Shown here in pieces: positions 49,252-61,700 of a stretch of 64,000 nucleotides of DNA. The position numbers and the translations under genes are program-made. Each line of letters starts with the position of its first letter. Position 1 is the first letter of the stretch. The notes under the pieces were generated by a model. That model did not search any database. It was not told where the DNA came from and worked only from the letters and a program-made list of their open reading frames with translations. The DNA is from Ptiloglossa arizonensis. Its lineage: Eukaryota > Arthropoda > Insecta > Hymenoptera > Colletidae. Where the stretch lies: the NCBI RefSeq assembly GCF_051014685.1, contig NW_027478521.1, positions 372,001-436,000 on the forward strand, in the 5' to 3' direction.

Positions 49252-49342
49252 GTTATTCGTTTCGAGTATCAGAACTGTGATAATTTTGAATTTCTCGACC
49301 GTTTCTTGCCTCCAAACTGCCATATCTTGCGAACGGATTGAC
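49168..49342 (+). repeat. Chimeric monomer at the 1,574-bp junction
   Basis: The first part (with 'gaaggtag' and 'acgtttccccaagtcc') belongs to the class that normally continues 'cgagcattagaactgcg'; the second part ('cgagtatcagaactgtgataa', 'ctcgacc') belongs to another class. The switch lies between 49,252 and 49,266, in bases both classes share. This is the breakpoint expected if the two 1,574-bp copies arose by unequal exchange between non-equivalent monomers. The same chimera is present near 59,663-59,837 because the whole region was copied later. Confidence 0.86.
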
Positions 49343-50825
49343 CAATCCGCAAAATTTCTGTTGCATCTGAAAGTAGAAACTCGCCCGATTACAACGGTAT
49401 GCGTACGTTTCCCCAAGTCCTTTCTAGTTATTCGTTTCGAGCATCAGAACTGCGAAAATTTTGAGTTTCTCAAGCGTTTCTTACCTCCAAACTGCCATAT
49501 CTCGCGAACGGATTGACCAATCCGCAAAATTTCTGTTGCATCTGAAAGTAGAAACTCGCCCGATTACAACGGTATGCGTAGTTTTCCCCTAGGCCGTTCT
49601 AGTTATTCGTTTCGAGCATCAGAACTGCGAAAATGTTGAGTTTCTCAAGCGTTTCTTACCTACAAACTGCCATATCTCGCGAACGGATTGACCAATCCGC
49701 AAAGTTTCTGTTGCATCTGAAAGTAGAAACTCGCCCGATTACAGCGGTATGCGTGCTTTTCCCCTAGACCGTTCTAGTTATGCTTGTCGAGCATCAGAAC
49801 TGCGAAAATTTTGAGTTTCTTAAGCGTTTCTTACTTCCAAACTGCCATATCTCGCGAACGGATTGACCATTCCGCAAAATTTCTGTTGCATCTGAAAGTA
49901 GAAACTCGCCCGATTACAACGGTAGGTGTAGTTTTCCCCTAGGCCGTTCTAGTTATTCGTTTCGAGCATCAGAACTGCGAAAATTTTGAGTTTCTCAAGC
50001 GTTTCTTACCTCCAAACTGCCATATCTCGCGAACGGATTGACCAATCCGCAAAATTTCTGTTGCATCTGAAAGTAGAAAGTCGCCCGATTACAACGGTAT
50101 GCGTACTTTTCCCCTAGACCGTTCTAGTTATGCTTGTCGAGCATCAGAACTGCGAAAATTTTGAGTTTCACAAGCGTTTCTTACCTCCAAACTGCCATAT
50201 CTCGCGAACGGATTGACTAATCCGCAAAATTTCTGTTGCATCTGAAAGTAGAAACTCGCCCGCTTACAACGGTATGCGTACTTTTCCCCTAGGCCGTTCT
50301 AGTTATTCGTTTCGAGCATCAGAACTGCGAAAATTTTGAGTTTCTCAAGCGTTTCTTACCTCCAAACTGCCATATCTCGCGAACGGATTGACCAATCCGC
50401 AAAATTTCTGTTGCATCTGAAGGTAGAAACTCGCCCGATTACAACGGTATGCGTACGTTTCCCCAAGTCCGTTCTAGTTATTCGTTTCGAGCATTAGAAC
50501 TGCGAAAATTTTGAGTTTCTCAAGCGTTTTTACCTCCAAACTGCCATATCTCGCGAACGGATTGACTAATCCGCAAAATTTCTGTTGCATCTGAAAGTAG
50601 AAACTCGCCCGCTTACAACGGTATGCGTACTTTTCCCCTCTAGGCCGTTCTAGTTATTCGTTTCGAGCATCAGAACTGCGAAAATTTTGAGTTTCTCAAG
50701 CGTTTCTTACCTCCAAACTGCCATATCTCGCGAACGGATTGACAATCCGCAAAATTTCTGTTGCATCTGAAGGTAGAAACTCGCCCGATTACAACGGTAT
50801 GCGTACGTTTCCCCAAGTCCGTTCT
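49252..50825 (+). repeat. 1,574-bp tandem duplication, copy 2
   Basis: Second copy of 47,678-49,251. It has three indels of its own near its right end or just beyond: +2 ('cccctctagg', about 50,639-50,642), -1 ('gacaatcc', about 50,743) and -1 ('ttttccctagg', about 50,988); the last lies past the block. These cancel, so the phase is unchanged after them. Confidence 0.86.
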
Positions 50826-52841
50826 AGTTATTCGTTTCGAGCATTAGAACTGCGAAAATTTTGAGTTTCTCAAGCGTTTCTTACCTCCAAACTGCCATAT
50901 CTCGCGAACGGATTGACCAATCCGCAAAATTTCTGTTGCATCTGAAAGTAGAAACTCGCCCGATTACAACGGTATGCGTACTTTTCCCTAGGCCGTTCTA
51001 GTTATTCGTTTCGAGCATCAGAACTGCGAAAATGTTGAGTTTCTCAAGCGTTTCTTACCTACAAACTGCCATATCTCGCGAACGGATTGACCAATCCGCA
51101 AAATTTCTGTTGCATCTGAAAGTAGAAACTCGCCCGATTACAGCGGTATGCGTACTTTTCCCCTAGACCGTTCTAGTTATGCTTGTCGAGCATCAGAACT
51201 GCGAAAATTTTGAGTTTCTCAAGCGTTTCTTACTTCCAAACTGCCATATCTCGCGAACGGATTGACCAATCCGCAAAATTTCTGTTGCATCTGAAAGTAG
51301 AAACTCGCCCGATTACAACGGTAGGCGTACTTTTCCCCTACGCCGTTCTAGTTATTCGTTTCGAGCATCAGAACTGCGAAAATGTTGAGTTTCTCAAGCG
51401 TTTCTTACCTACAAACTGCCATATCTCGCGAACGGATTGACCAATCCGCAAAATTTCTGTTGCATCTGAAAGTAGAAACTCGCCCGATTACAGCGGTATG
51501 CGTACTTTTCCCCTAGACCGTTCTAGTTATGCTTGTCGAGCATCAGAACTGCGAAAATTTTGAGTTTCTCAAGCGTTTCTTACTTCCAAACTGCCATATC
51601 TCGCGAACGGATTGACCAATCCGCAAAATTTCTGTTGCATCTGAAAGTAGAAACTCGCCCGCTTACAACGGTAGGCGTACTTTTCCCCTAGGCCGTTCTA
51701 GTTATTCGTTTCGAGCATCAGAACTGCGAAAATTTTGAGTTTCTCAAGCGTTTCTTACCTCCAAACTGCCATATCTCGCGAACGGATTGACCAATCCGCA
51801 AAATTTCTGTTGCATCTGAAGGTAGAAACTCGCCCGATTACAACGGTATGCGTACGTTTCCCCAAGTCCGTTCTAGTTATTCGTTTCGAGCATTAGAACT
51901 GCGAAAATTTTGAGTTTCTCAAGCGTTTCTTACCTCCAAACTGCCATATCTCGCGAACGGATTGACCAATCCGCAAAATTTCTGTTGCATCTGAAAGTAG
52001 AAACTCGCCCGATTACAACGGTATGCGTACTTTTCCCCTAGGCCGTTCTAGTTATTCGTTTCGAGCATCAGAACTGCGAAAATGTTGAGTTTCTCAAGCG
52101 TTTCTTACCTACAAACTGCCATATCTCGCGAACGGATTGACCAATCCGCAAAATTTCTGTTGTATCTGAAAGTAGAAACTCGCCCGATTACAGCGGTATG
52201 CGTACTTTTCCCCTAGACCGTTCTAGTTATGCTTGTCGAGCATCAGAACTGCGAAAATTTTGAGTTTCTCAAGCGTTTCTTACTTCCAAACTGCCATATC
52301 TCGCGAACGGATTGACCAATCCGCAAAATTTCTGTTGCATCTGAAAGTAGAAACTCGCCCGATTACAACGGTAGGCGTACTTTTCCCCTACGCCGTTCTA
52401 GTTATTCGTTTCGAGCATCAGAACTGCGAAAATGTTGAGTTTCTCAAGCGTTTCTTACCTACAAACTGCCATATCTCGCGAACGGATTGACCAATCCGCA
52501 AAATTTCTGTTGCATCTGAAAGTAGAAACTCGCCCGATTACAGCGGTATGCGTACTTTTCCCCTAGACCGTTCTAGTTATGCTTGTCGAGCATCAGAACT
52601 GCGAAAATTTTGAGTTTCTCAAGCGTTTCTTACTTCCAAACTGCCATATCTCGCGAACGGATTGACCAATCCGCAAAATTTCTGTTGCATCTGAAAGTAG
52701 AAACTCGCCCGATTACAACGGTAGGCGTACTTTTCCCCTACGCCGTTCTAGTTATTCGTTTCGAGCATCAGAACTGCGAAAATGTTGAGTTTCTCAAGCG
52801 TTTCTTACCTACAAACTGCCATATCTCGCGAACGGATTGAC

Positions 52842-54640
52842 CAATCCGCAAAATTTCTGTTGCATCTGAAAGTAGAAACTCGCCCGATTACAACGGTATG
52901 CGTACTTTTCCCCTAGTCCGTTCTAGTTATTCGTTTCGAGCATCAGAACTGCGAAAATTTTGAGTTTCTCAAGCGTTTCTTACCTACAAACTGCCATATC
53001 TCGCGAACGGATTGACCAATCCGCAAAATTTCTGTTGCATCTGGAAGTAGAAATTCGCCCGATTACAACGGTATGCGTACTTTTCCCCTAGACCGTTCTA
53101 GTTATGCTTTTCGAGCATCAGAACTGCGAAAATTTTGAGTTTCTCAAGCGTTTCTTACCTCCAAACTGCCATATCTCGCGAACGGATTGACCAATCCGCA
53201 AAATTTCTGTTGCATCTGAAAGTAGAAACTCGCCCGATTACAACGGTAGGTGTAGTGTTCCCCTAGGCCGTTCTGGTTATTCGTTTCGAGTATCAGAACT
53301 GTGATAATTTTGAATTTCTCGACCGTTTCTTGCCTCCAAACTGCCATATCTCGCGAACGGATTGACCAATCCGCAAAATTTCTGTTGCATCTGAAAGTAG
53401 AAAGTCGCCCGATTACAACGGTATGCGTACTTTTCCCCTAGACCGTTCTAGTTATGCTTGTCGAGCATCAGAACTGCGAAAATTTTGAGTTTCTCAAGCG
53501 TTTCTTACCTCCAAACTGCCATATCTCGCGAACGGATTGACTAATCCGCAAAATTTCTGTTGCATCTGAAAGTAGAAACTCGCCCGCTTACAACGGTATG
53601 CGTACTTTTCCCTAGGCCGTTCTAGTTATTCGTTTCGAGCATCAGAACTGCGAAAATTTTGAGTTTCTCAAGCGTTTCTTACCTCCAAACTGCCATATCT
53701 CGCGAACGGATTGACCAATCCGCAAAATTTCTGTTGCATCTGAAAGTAGAAACTCGCTCGATTACAACGGTATGCGTACGTTTCCCCAAGTCCGTTCTAG
53801 TTATTCGTTTCGAGCATTAGAACTGCGAAAATTTTGAGTTTCTCAAGCGTTTCTTACCTCCAAACTGCCATATCTCGCCAACGGATTGACCATTCCGCAA
53901 AATTTCTGTTGCATCTGAAAGTAGAAACTCGCCCGATTACAACGGTATGCGTACATTTCCCCTAGGCCGTTCTGGTTATTCGTTTCGAGTATCAGAACTG
54001 TGATAATTTTGAATTTCTCGACCGTTTCTTGCCTCCAAACTGCCATATCTCGCGAACGGATTGACCAATCCGCAAAATTTCTGTTGCATCTGAAAGTAGA
54101 AACTCGCCCGATTACAACGGTATGCGTACGTTTCCCCAAGTCCTTTCTAGTTATTCGTTTCGAGCATCAGAACTGCGAAAATTTTGAGTTTCTCAAGCGT
54201 TTCTTACCTCCAAACTGCCATATCTCGCGAACGGATTGACCAATCCGCAAAATTTCTGTTGCATCTGAAAGTAGAAACTCGCCCGATTACAACGGTATGC
54301 GTAGTTTTCCCCTAGGCCGTTCTAGTTATTCGTTTCGAGCATCAGAACTGCGAAAATGTTGAGTTTCTCAAGCGTTTCTTACCTACAAACTGCCATATCT
54401 CGCGAACGGATTGACCAATCCGCAAAGTTTCTGTTGCATCTGAAAGTAGAAACTCGCCCGATTACAGCGGTATGCGTACTTTTCCCCTAGACCGTTCTAG
54501 TTATGCTTGTCGAGCATCAGAACTGCGAAAATTTTGAGTTTCTTAAGCGTTTCTTACTTCCAAACTGCCATATCTCGCGAACGGATTGACCATTCCGCAA
54601 AATTTCTGTTGCATCTGAAAGTAGAAACTCGCCCGATTAC
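52842..54640 (+). repeat. 2,274-bp-offset repeat, first copy
   Basis: Matches about 55,116-56,914 at offset 2,274 bp (13 monomers minus one base). Shared features: the C3 deletion near 53,611 and 55,885, 'actcgctcgatt', 'gtacatttcccc', 'aagtcctttctag', 'gcaaagttt', 'tttcttaagcg' and 'gaccattccg'. The left limit is the difference between 'aacggattgacc' and 'aaaggaatgacc' just before the block. Private changes of this copy: 'ctggaag' near 53,041, 'gcttttcg' near 53,106 and 'tctcgccaacgg' near 53,876. Confidence 0.78.
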
Positions 54641-55115
54641 AGCGGTATGCGTACTTTTCCCCTACGCCGTTCTAGTTATTCGTTTCGAGCATCAGAACTG
54701 CGAAAATGTTGAGTTTCTCAAGCGTTTCTTACCTACAAACTGCCATATCTCGCGAACGGATTGACCAATCCGCAAAATTTCTGTTGCATCTGAAAGTAGA
54801 AACTCGCCCGATTACAGCGGTATGCGTACTTTTCCCCTAGACCGTTCTAGTTATGCTTGTCGAGCATCAGAACTGCGAAAATTTTGAGTTTCTCAAGCGT
54901 TTCTTACTTCCAAACTGCCATATCTCGCGAACGGATTGACCAATCCGCAAAATTTCTGTTGCATCTGAAAGTAGAAACTCGCCCGATTACAACGGTAGGT
55001 GTAGTTTTCCCCTAGGCCGTTCTAGTTATTCGTTTCGAGCATCAGAACTGCGAAAATTTTGAGTTTCTCAAGCGTTTCTTACCTCCAAACTGCCATATCT
55101 CGCGAAAGGAATGAC

Positions 55116-56914
55116 CAATCCGCAAAATTTCTGTTGCATCTGAAAGTAGAAACTCGCCCGATTACAACGGTATGCGTACTTTTCCCCTAGTCCGTTCTAG
55201 TTATTCGTTTCGAGCATCAGAACTGCGAAAATTTTGAGTTTCTCAAGCGTTTCTTACCTACAAACTGCCATATCTCGCGAACGGATTGACCAATCCGCAA
55301 AATTTCTGTTGCATCTGAAAGTAGAAATTCGCCCGATTACAACGGTATGCGTACTTTTCCCCTAGACCGTTCTAGTTATGCTTGTCGAGCATCAGAACTG
55401 CGAAAATTTTGAGTTTCTCAAGCGTTTCTTACCTCCAAACTGCCATATCTCGCGAACGGATTGACCAATCCGCAAAATTTCTGTTGCATCTGAAAGTAGA
55501 AACTCGCCCGATTACAACGGTAGGTGTAGTGTTCCCCTAGGCCGTTCTGGTTATTCGTTTCGAGTATCAGAACTGTGATAATTTTGAATTTCTCGACCGT
55601 TTCTTGCCTCCAAACTGCCATATCTCGCGAACGGATTGACCAATCCGCAAAATTTCTGTTGCATCTGAAAGTAGAAAGTCGCCCGATTACAACGGTATGC
55701 GTACTTTTCCCCTAGACCGTTCTAGTTATGCTTGTCGAGCATCAGAACTGCGAAAATTTTGAGTTTCTCAAGCGTTTCTTACCTCCAAACTGCCATATCT
55801 CGCGAACGGATTGACTAATCCGCAAAATTTCTGTTGCATCTGAAAGTAGAAACTCGCCCGCTTACAACGGTATGCGTACTTTTCCCTAGGCCGTTCTAGT
55901 TATTCGTTTCGAGCATCAGAACTGCGAAAATTTTGAGTTTCTCAAGCGTTTCTTACCTCCAAACTGCCATATCTCGCGAACGGATTGACCAATCCGCAAA
56001 ATTTCTGTTGCATCTGAAAGTAGAAACTCGCTCGATTACAACGGTATGCGTACGTTTCCCCAAGTCCGTTCTAGTTATTCGTTTCGAGCATTAGAACTGC
56101 GAAAATTTTGAGTTTCTCAAGCGTTTCTTACCTCCAAACTGCCATATCTCGCGAACGGATTGACCATTCCGCAAAATTTCTGTTGCATCTGAAAGTAGAA
56201 ACTCGCCCGATTACAACGGTATGCGTACATTTCCCCTAGGCCGTTCTGGTTATTCGTTTCGAGTATCAGAACTGTGATAATTTTGAATTTCTCGACCGTT
56301 TCTTGCCTCCAAACTGCCATATCTCGCGAACGGATTGACCAATCCGCAAAATTTCTGTTGCATCTGAAAGTAGAAACTCGCCCGATTACAACGGTATGCG
56401 TACGTTTCCCCAAGTCCTTTCTAGTTATTCGTTTCGAGCATCAGAACTGCGAAAATTTTGAGTTTCTCAAGCGTTTCTTACCTCCAAACTGCCATATCTC
56501 GCGAACGGATTGACCAATCCGCAAAATTTCTGTTGCATCTGAAAGTAGAAACTCGCCCGATTACAACGGTATGCGTAGTTTTCCCCTAGGCCGTTCTAGT
56601 TATTCGTTTCGAGCATCAGAACTGCGAAAATGTTGAGTTTCTCAAGCGTTTCTTACCTACAAACTGCCATATCTCGCGAACGGATTGACCAATCCGCAAA
56701 GTTTCTGTTGCATCTGAAAGTAGAAACTCGCCCGATTACAGCGGTATGCGTACTTTTCCCCTAGACCGTTCTAGTTATGCTTGTCGAGCATCAGAACTGC
56801 GAAAATTTTGAGTTTCTTAAGCGTTTCTTACTTCCAAACTGCCATATCTCGCGAACGGATTGACCATTCCGCAAAATTTCTGTTGCATCTGAAAGTAGAA
56901 ACTCGCCCGATTAC
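55116..56914 (+). repeat. 2,274-bp-offset repeat, second copy
   Basis: Second copy of 52,842-54,640. Part of it (about 55,418-55,890) is copied again at about 57,342-57,814 at offset 1,924 bp, including the C3 deletion near 57,810. The segment 54,641-55,115 between the copies holds a 'ctacgcc' monomer with 'tatgcg' instead of the usual 'taggcg', followed by standard classes. Confidence 0.76.
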
Positions 56915-57913
56915 AACGGTAGGTGTAGTTTTCCCCTAGGCCGTTCTAGTTATTCGTTTCGAGCATCAGAACTGCGAAAATTTTGAGTTTCTCAAGCGTT
57001 TCTTACCTCCAAACTGCCATATCTCGCGAACGGATTGACCAATCCGCAAAATTTCTGTTGCATCTGAAAGTAGAAAGTCGCCCGATTACAACGGTATGCG
57101 TACTTTTCCCCTAGACCGTTCTAGTTATGCTTGTCGAGCATCAGAACTGCGAAAATTTTGAGTTTCACAAGCGTTTCTTACCTCCAAACTGCCATATCTC
57201 GCGAACGGATTGACTAATCCGCAAAATTTCTGTTGCATCTGAAAGTAGAAACTCGCCCGCTTACAACGGTATGCGTACTTTTCCCCTAGGCCGTTCTAGT
57301 TATTCGTTTCGAGCATCAGAACTGCGAAAATTTTGAGTTTCTCAAGCGTTTCTTACCTCCAAACTGCCATATCTCGCGAACGGATTGACCAATCCGCAAA
57401 ATTTCTGTTGCATCTGAAAGTAGAAACTCGCCCGATTACAACGGTAGGTGTAGTGTTCCCCTAGGCCGTTCTGGTTATTCGTTTCGAGTATCAGAACTGT
57501 GATAATTTTGAATTTCTCGACCGTTTCTTGCCTCCAAACTGCCATATCTCGCGAACGGATTGACCAATCCGCAAAATTTCTGTTGCATCTGAAAGTAGAA
57601 AGTCGCCCGATTACAACGGTATGCGTACTTTTCCCCTAGACCGTTCTAGTTATGCTTGTCGAGCATCAGAACTGCGAAAATTTTGAGTTTCTCAAGCGTT
57701 TCTTACCTCCAAACTGCCATATCTCGCGAACGGATTGACTAATCCGCAAAATTTCTGTTGCATCTGAAAGTAGAAACTCGCCCGCTTACAACGGTATGCG
57801 TACTTTTCCCTAGGCCGTTCTAGTTCATCGTTTCGAGCATCAGAACTGCGAAAATTTTGAGTTTCTCAAGCGTTTCTTACCTCCAAACTGCCATATCTCG
57901 CGAACGGATTGAC

Positions 57914-58790
57914 CAATCCGCAAAGTTTCTGTTGCATCTGAAAGTAGAAACTCGCCCGATTACAGCGGTATGCGTACTTTTCCCCTAGACCGTTCTAGTT
58001 ATGCTTGTCGAGCATCAGAACTGCGAAAATTTTGAGTTTCTTAAGCGTTTCTTACTTCCAAACTGCCATATCTCGCGAACGGATTGACCATTCCGCAAAA
58101 TTTCTGTTGCATCTGAAAGTAGAAACTCGCCCGATTACAGCGGTATGCGTACTTTTCCCCTAGACCGTTCTAGTTATGCTTGTCGAGCATCAGAACTGCG
58201 AAAATTTTGAGTTTCTCAAGCGTTTCTTACTTCCAAACTGCCATATCTCGCGAACGGATTGACCAATCCGCAAAGTTTCTGTTGCATCTGAAAGTAGAAA
58301 CTCGCCCGATTACAGCGGTATGCGTACTTTTCCCCTAGACCGTTCTAGTTATGCTTGTCGAGCATCAGAACTGCGAAAATTTTGAGTTTCTTAAGCGTTT
58401 CTTACTTCCAAACTGCCATATCTCGCGAACGGATTGACCATTCCGCAAAATTTCTGTTGCATCTGAAAGTAGAAACTCGCCCGATTACAGCGGTATGCGT
58501 ACTTTTCCCCTAGACCGTTCTAGTTATTCGTTTCGAGCATCAGAACTGCGAAAATGTTGAGTTTCTCAAGCGTTTCTTACCTACAAACTGCCATATCTCG
58601 CGAACGGATTGACCAATCCGCAAAGTTTCTGTTGCATCTGAAAGTAGAAACTCGCCCGATTACAGCGGTATGCGTGCTTTTCCCCTAGACCGTTCTAGTT
58701 ATGCTTGTCGAGCATCAGAACTGCGAAAATTTTGAGTTTCTTAAGCGTTTCTTACTTCCAAACTGCCATATCTCGCGAACGGATTGACCA
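57914..58790 (+). repeat. Local 350-bp dimer repeat
   Basis: A two-monomer unit starts at 57,914, 58,264 and 58,614, each time with 'gcaaagttt' and 'acagcggta' followed by 'tttcttaagcg', 'acttcc' and 'gaccattccg' (the last near 58,086, 58,436 and 58,786). The second monomer differs between copies: the second one changes to 'ttattcgtttcgag/gttgag/acctac' near 58,525, and the third continues as 'taggtgtagtttt'. The preceding monomer has an unusual 'agttcatcgtttcg' near 57,824 and the C3 deletion near 57,810. Confidence 0.8.
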
Positions 58791-61700
58791 TTCCGCAAAA
58801 TTTCTGTTGCATCTGAAAGTAGAAACTCGCCCGATTACAACGGTAGGTGTAGTTTTCCCCTAGGCCGTTCTAGTTATTCGTTTCGAGCATCAGAACTGCG
58901 AAAATTTTGAGTTTCTCAAGCGTTTCTTACCTCCAAACTGCCATATCTCGCGAACGGATTGACCAATCCGCAAAATTTCTGTTGCATCTGAAAGTAGAAA
59001 GTCGCCCGATTACAACGGTATGCGTACTTTTCCCCTAGACCGTTCTAGTTATGCTTGTCGAGCATCAGAACTGCGAAAATTTTGAGTTTCACAAGCGTTT
59101 CTTACCTCCAAACTGCCATATCTCGCGAACGGATTGACTAATCCGCAAAATTTCTGTTGCATCTGAAAGTAGAAACTCGCCCGCTTACAACGGTATGCGT
59201 ACTTTTCCCCTAGGCCGTTCTAGTTATTCGTTTCGAGCATCAGAACTGCGAAAATTTTGAGTTTCTCAAGCGTTTCTTACCTCCAAACTGCCATATCTCG
59301 CGAACGGATTGACCAATCCGCAAAATTTCTGTTGCATCTGAAGGTAGAAACTCGCCCGATTACAACGGTATGCGTACGTTTCCCCAAGTCCGTTCTAGTT
59401 ATTCGTTTCGAGCATTAGAACTGCGAAAATTTTGAGTTTCTCAAGCGTTTTTACCTCCAAACTGCCATATCTCGCGAACGGATTGACTAATCCGCAAAAT
59501 TTCTGTTGCATCTGAAAGTAGAAACTCGCCCGCTTACAACGGTATGCGTACTTTTCCCCTAGGCCGTTCTAGTTATTCGTTTCGAGCATCAGAACTGCGA
59601 AAATTTTGAGTTTCTCAAGCGTTTCTTACCTCCAAACTGCCATATCTCGCGAACGGATTGACCAATCCGCAAAATTTCTGTTGCATCTGAAGGTAGAAAC
59701 TCGCCCGATTACAACGGTATGCGTACGTTTCCCCAAGTCCGTTCTAGTTATTCGTTTCGAGTATCAGAACTGTGATAATTTTGAATTTCTCGACCGTTTC
59801 TTGCCTCCAAACTGCCATATCTTGCGAACGGATTGACCAATCCGCAAAATTTCTGTTGCATCTGAAAGTAGAAACTCGCCCGATTACAACGGTATGCGTA
59901 CGTTTCCCCAAGTCCTTTCTAGTTATTCGTTTCGAGCATCAGAACTGCGAAAATTTTGAGTTTCTCAAGCGTTTCTTACCTCCAAACTGCCATATCTCGC
60001 GAACGGATTGACCAATCCGCAAAATTTCTGTTGCATCTGAAAGTAGAAACTCGCCCGATTACAACGGTATGCGTAGTTTTCCCCTAGGCCGTTCTAGTTA
60101 TTCGTTTCGAGCATCAGAACTGCGAAAATGTTGAGTTTCTCAAGCGTTTCTTACCTACAAACTGCCATATCTCGCGAACGGATTGACCAATCCGCAAAGT
60201 TTCTGTTGCATCTGAAAGTAGAAACTCGCCCGATTACAGCGGTATGCGTGCTTTTCCCCTAGACCGTTCTAGTTATGCTTGTCGAGCATCAGAACTGCGA
60301 AAATTTTGAGTTTCTTAAGCGTTTCTTACTTCCAAACTGCCATATCTCGCGAACGGATTGACCATTCCGCAAAATTTCTGTTGCATCTGAAAGTAGAAAC
60401 TCGCCCGATTACAACGGTAGGTGTAGTTTTCCCCTAGGCCGTTCTAGTTATTCGTTTCGAGCATCAGAACTGCGAAAATTTTGAGTTTCTCAAGCGTTTC
60501 TTACCTCCAAACTGCCATATCTCGCGAACGGATTGACCAATCCGCAAAATTTCTGTTGCATCTGAAAGTAGAAAGTCGCCCGATTACAACGGTATGCGTA
60601 CTTTTCCCCTAGACCGTTCTAGTTATGCTTGTCGAGCATCAGAACTGCGAAAATTTTGAGTTTCACAAGCGTTTCTTACCTCCAAACTGCCATATCTCGC
60701 GAACGGATTGACTAATCCGCAAAATTTCTGTTGCATCTGAAAGTAGAAACTCGCCCGCTTACAACGGTATGCGTACTTTTCCCCTAGGCCGTTCTAGTTA
60801 TTCGTTTCGAGCATCAGAACTGCGAAAATTTTGAGTTTCTCAAGCGTTTCTTACCTCCAAACTGCCATATCTCGCGAACGGATTGACCAATCCGCAAAAT
60901 TTCTGTTGCAACTGAAGGTAGAAACTCGCCCGATTACAACGGTATGCGTACGTTTCCCCAAGTCCGTTCTAGTTATTCGTTTCGAGCATTAGAACTGCGA
61001 AAATTTTGAGTTTCTCAAGCGTTTTTACCTCCAAACTGCCATATCTCGCGAACGGATTGACTAATCCGCAAAATTTCTGTTGCATCTGAAAGTAGAAACT
61101 CGCCCGCTTACAACGGTATGCGTACTTTTCCCCTAGGCCGTTCTAGTTATTCGTTTCGAGCATCAGAACTGCGAAAATTTTGAGTTTCTCAAGCGTTTCT
61201 TACCTCCAAACTGCCATATCTCGCGAACGGATTGACCAATCCGCAAAATTTCTGTTGCATCTGAAGGTAGAAACTCGCCCGATTACAACGGTATGCGTAC
61301 GTTTCCCCAAGTCCGTTCTAGTTATTCGTTTCGAGCATTAGAACTGCGAAAATTTTGAGTTTCTCAAGCGTTTCTTACCTCCAAACTGCCATATCTCGCG
61401 AACGGATTGACCAATCCGCAAAATTTCTGTTGCATCTGAAAGTAGAAACTCGCCCGATTACAACGGTATGCGTACTTTTCCCCTAGGCCGTTCTAGTTAT
61501 TCGTTTCGAGCATCAGAACTGCGAAAATGTTGAGTTTCTCAAGCGTTTCTTACCTACAAACTGCCATATCTCGCGAACGGATTGACCAATCCGCAAAATT
61601 TCTGTTGCATCTGAAAGTAGAAACTCGCCCGATTACAGCGGTATGCGTACTTTTCCCCTAGACCGTTCTAGTTATGCTTGTCGAGCATCAGAACTGCGAA

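Larger units (their letters stand above)
48020..53505 (+). repeat. Large duplicated segment (at least 5,486 bp), copy 1
   Basis: Matches 58,515-64,000 at offset 10,495 bp (60 monomers minus 5 bases). Left limit: G at 48,019 against A at 58,514. Shared rare features include 'gcgtgctttt' (48,177/58,672), the two 'gcgtttttacc' deletions, the chimeric monomer, 'ttgtatctg' (52,160/62,655), 'ctggaagtag' (53,041/63,536) and 'gcttttcgag' (53,106/63,601). Differences seen: the three indels near 50,640, 50,743 and 50,988 occur only here, and T at 50,416 is A at 60,911. Confidence 0.88.
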
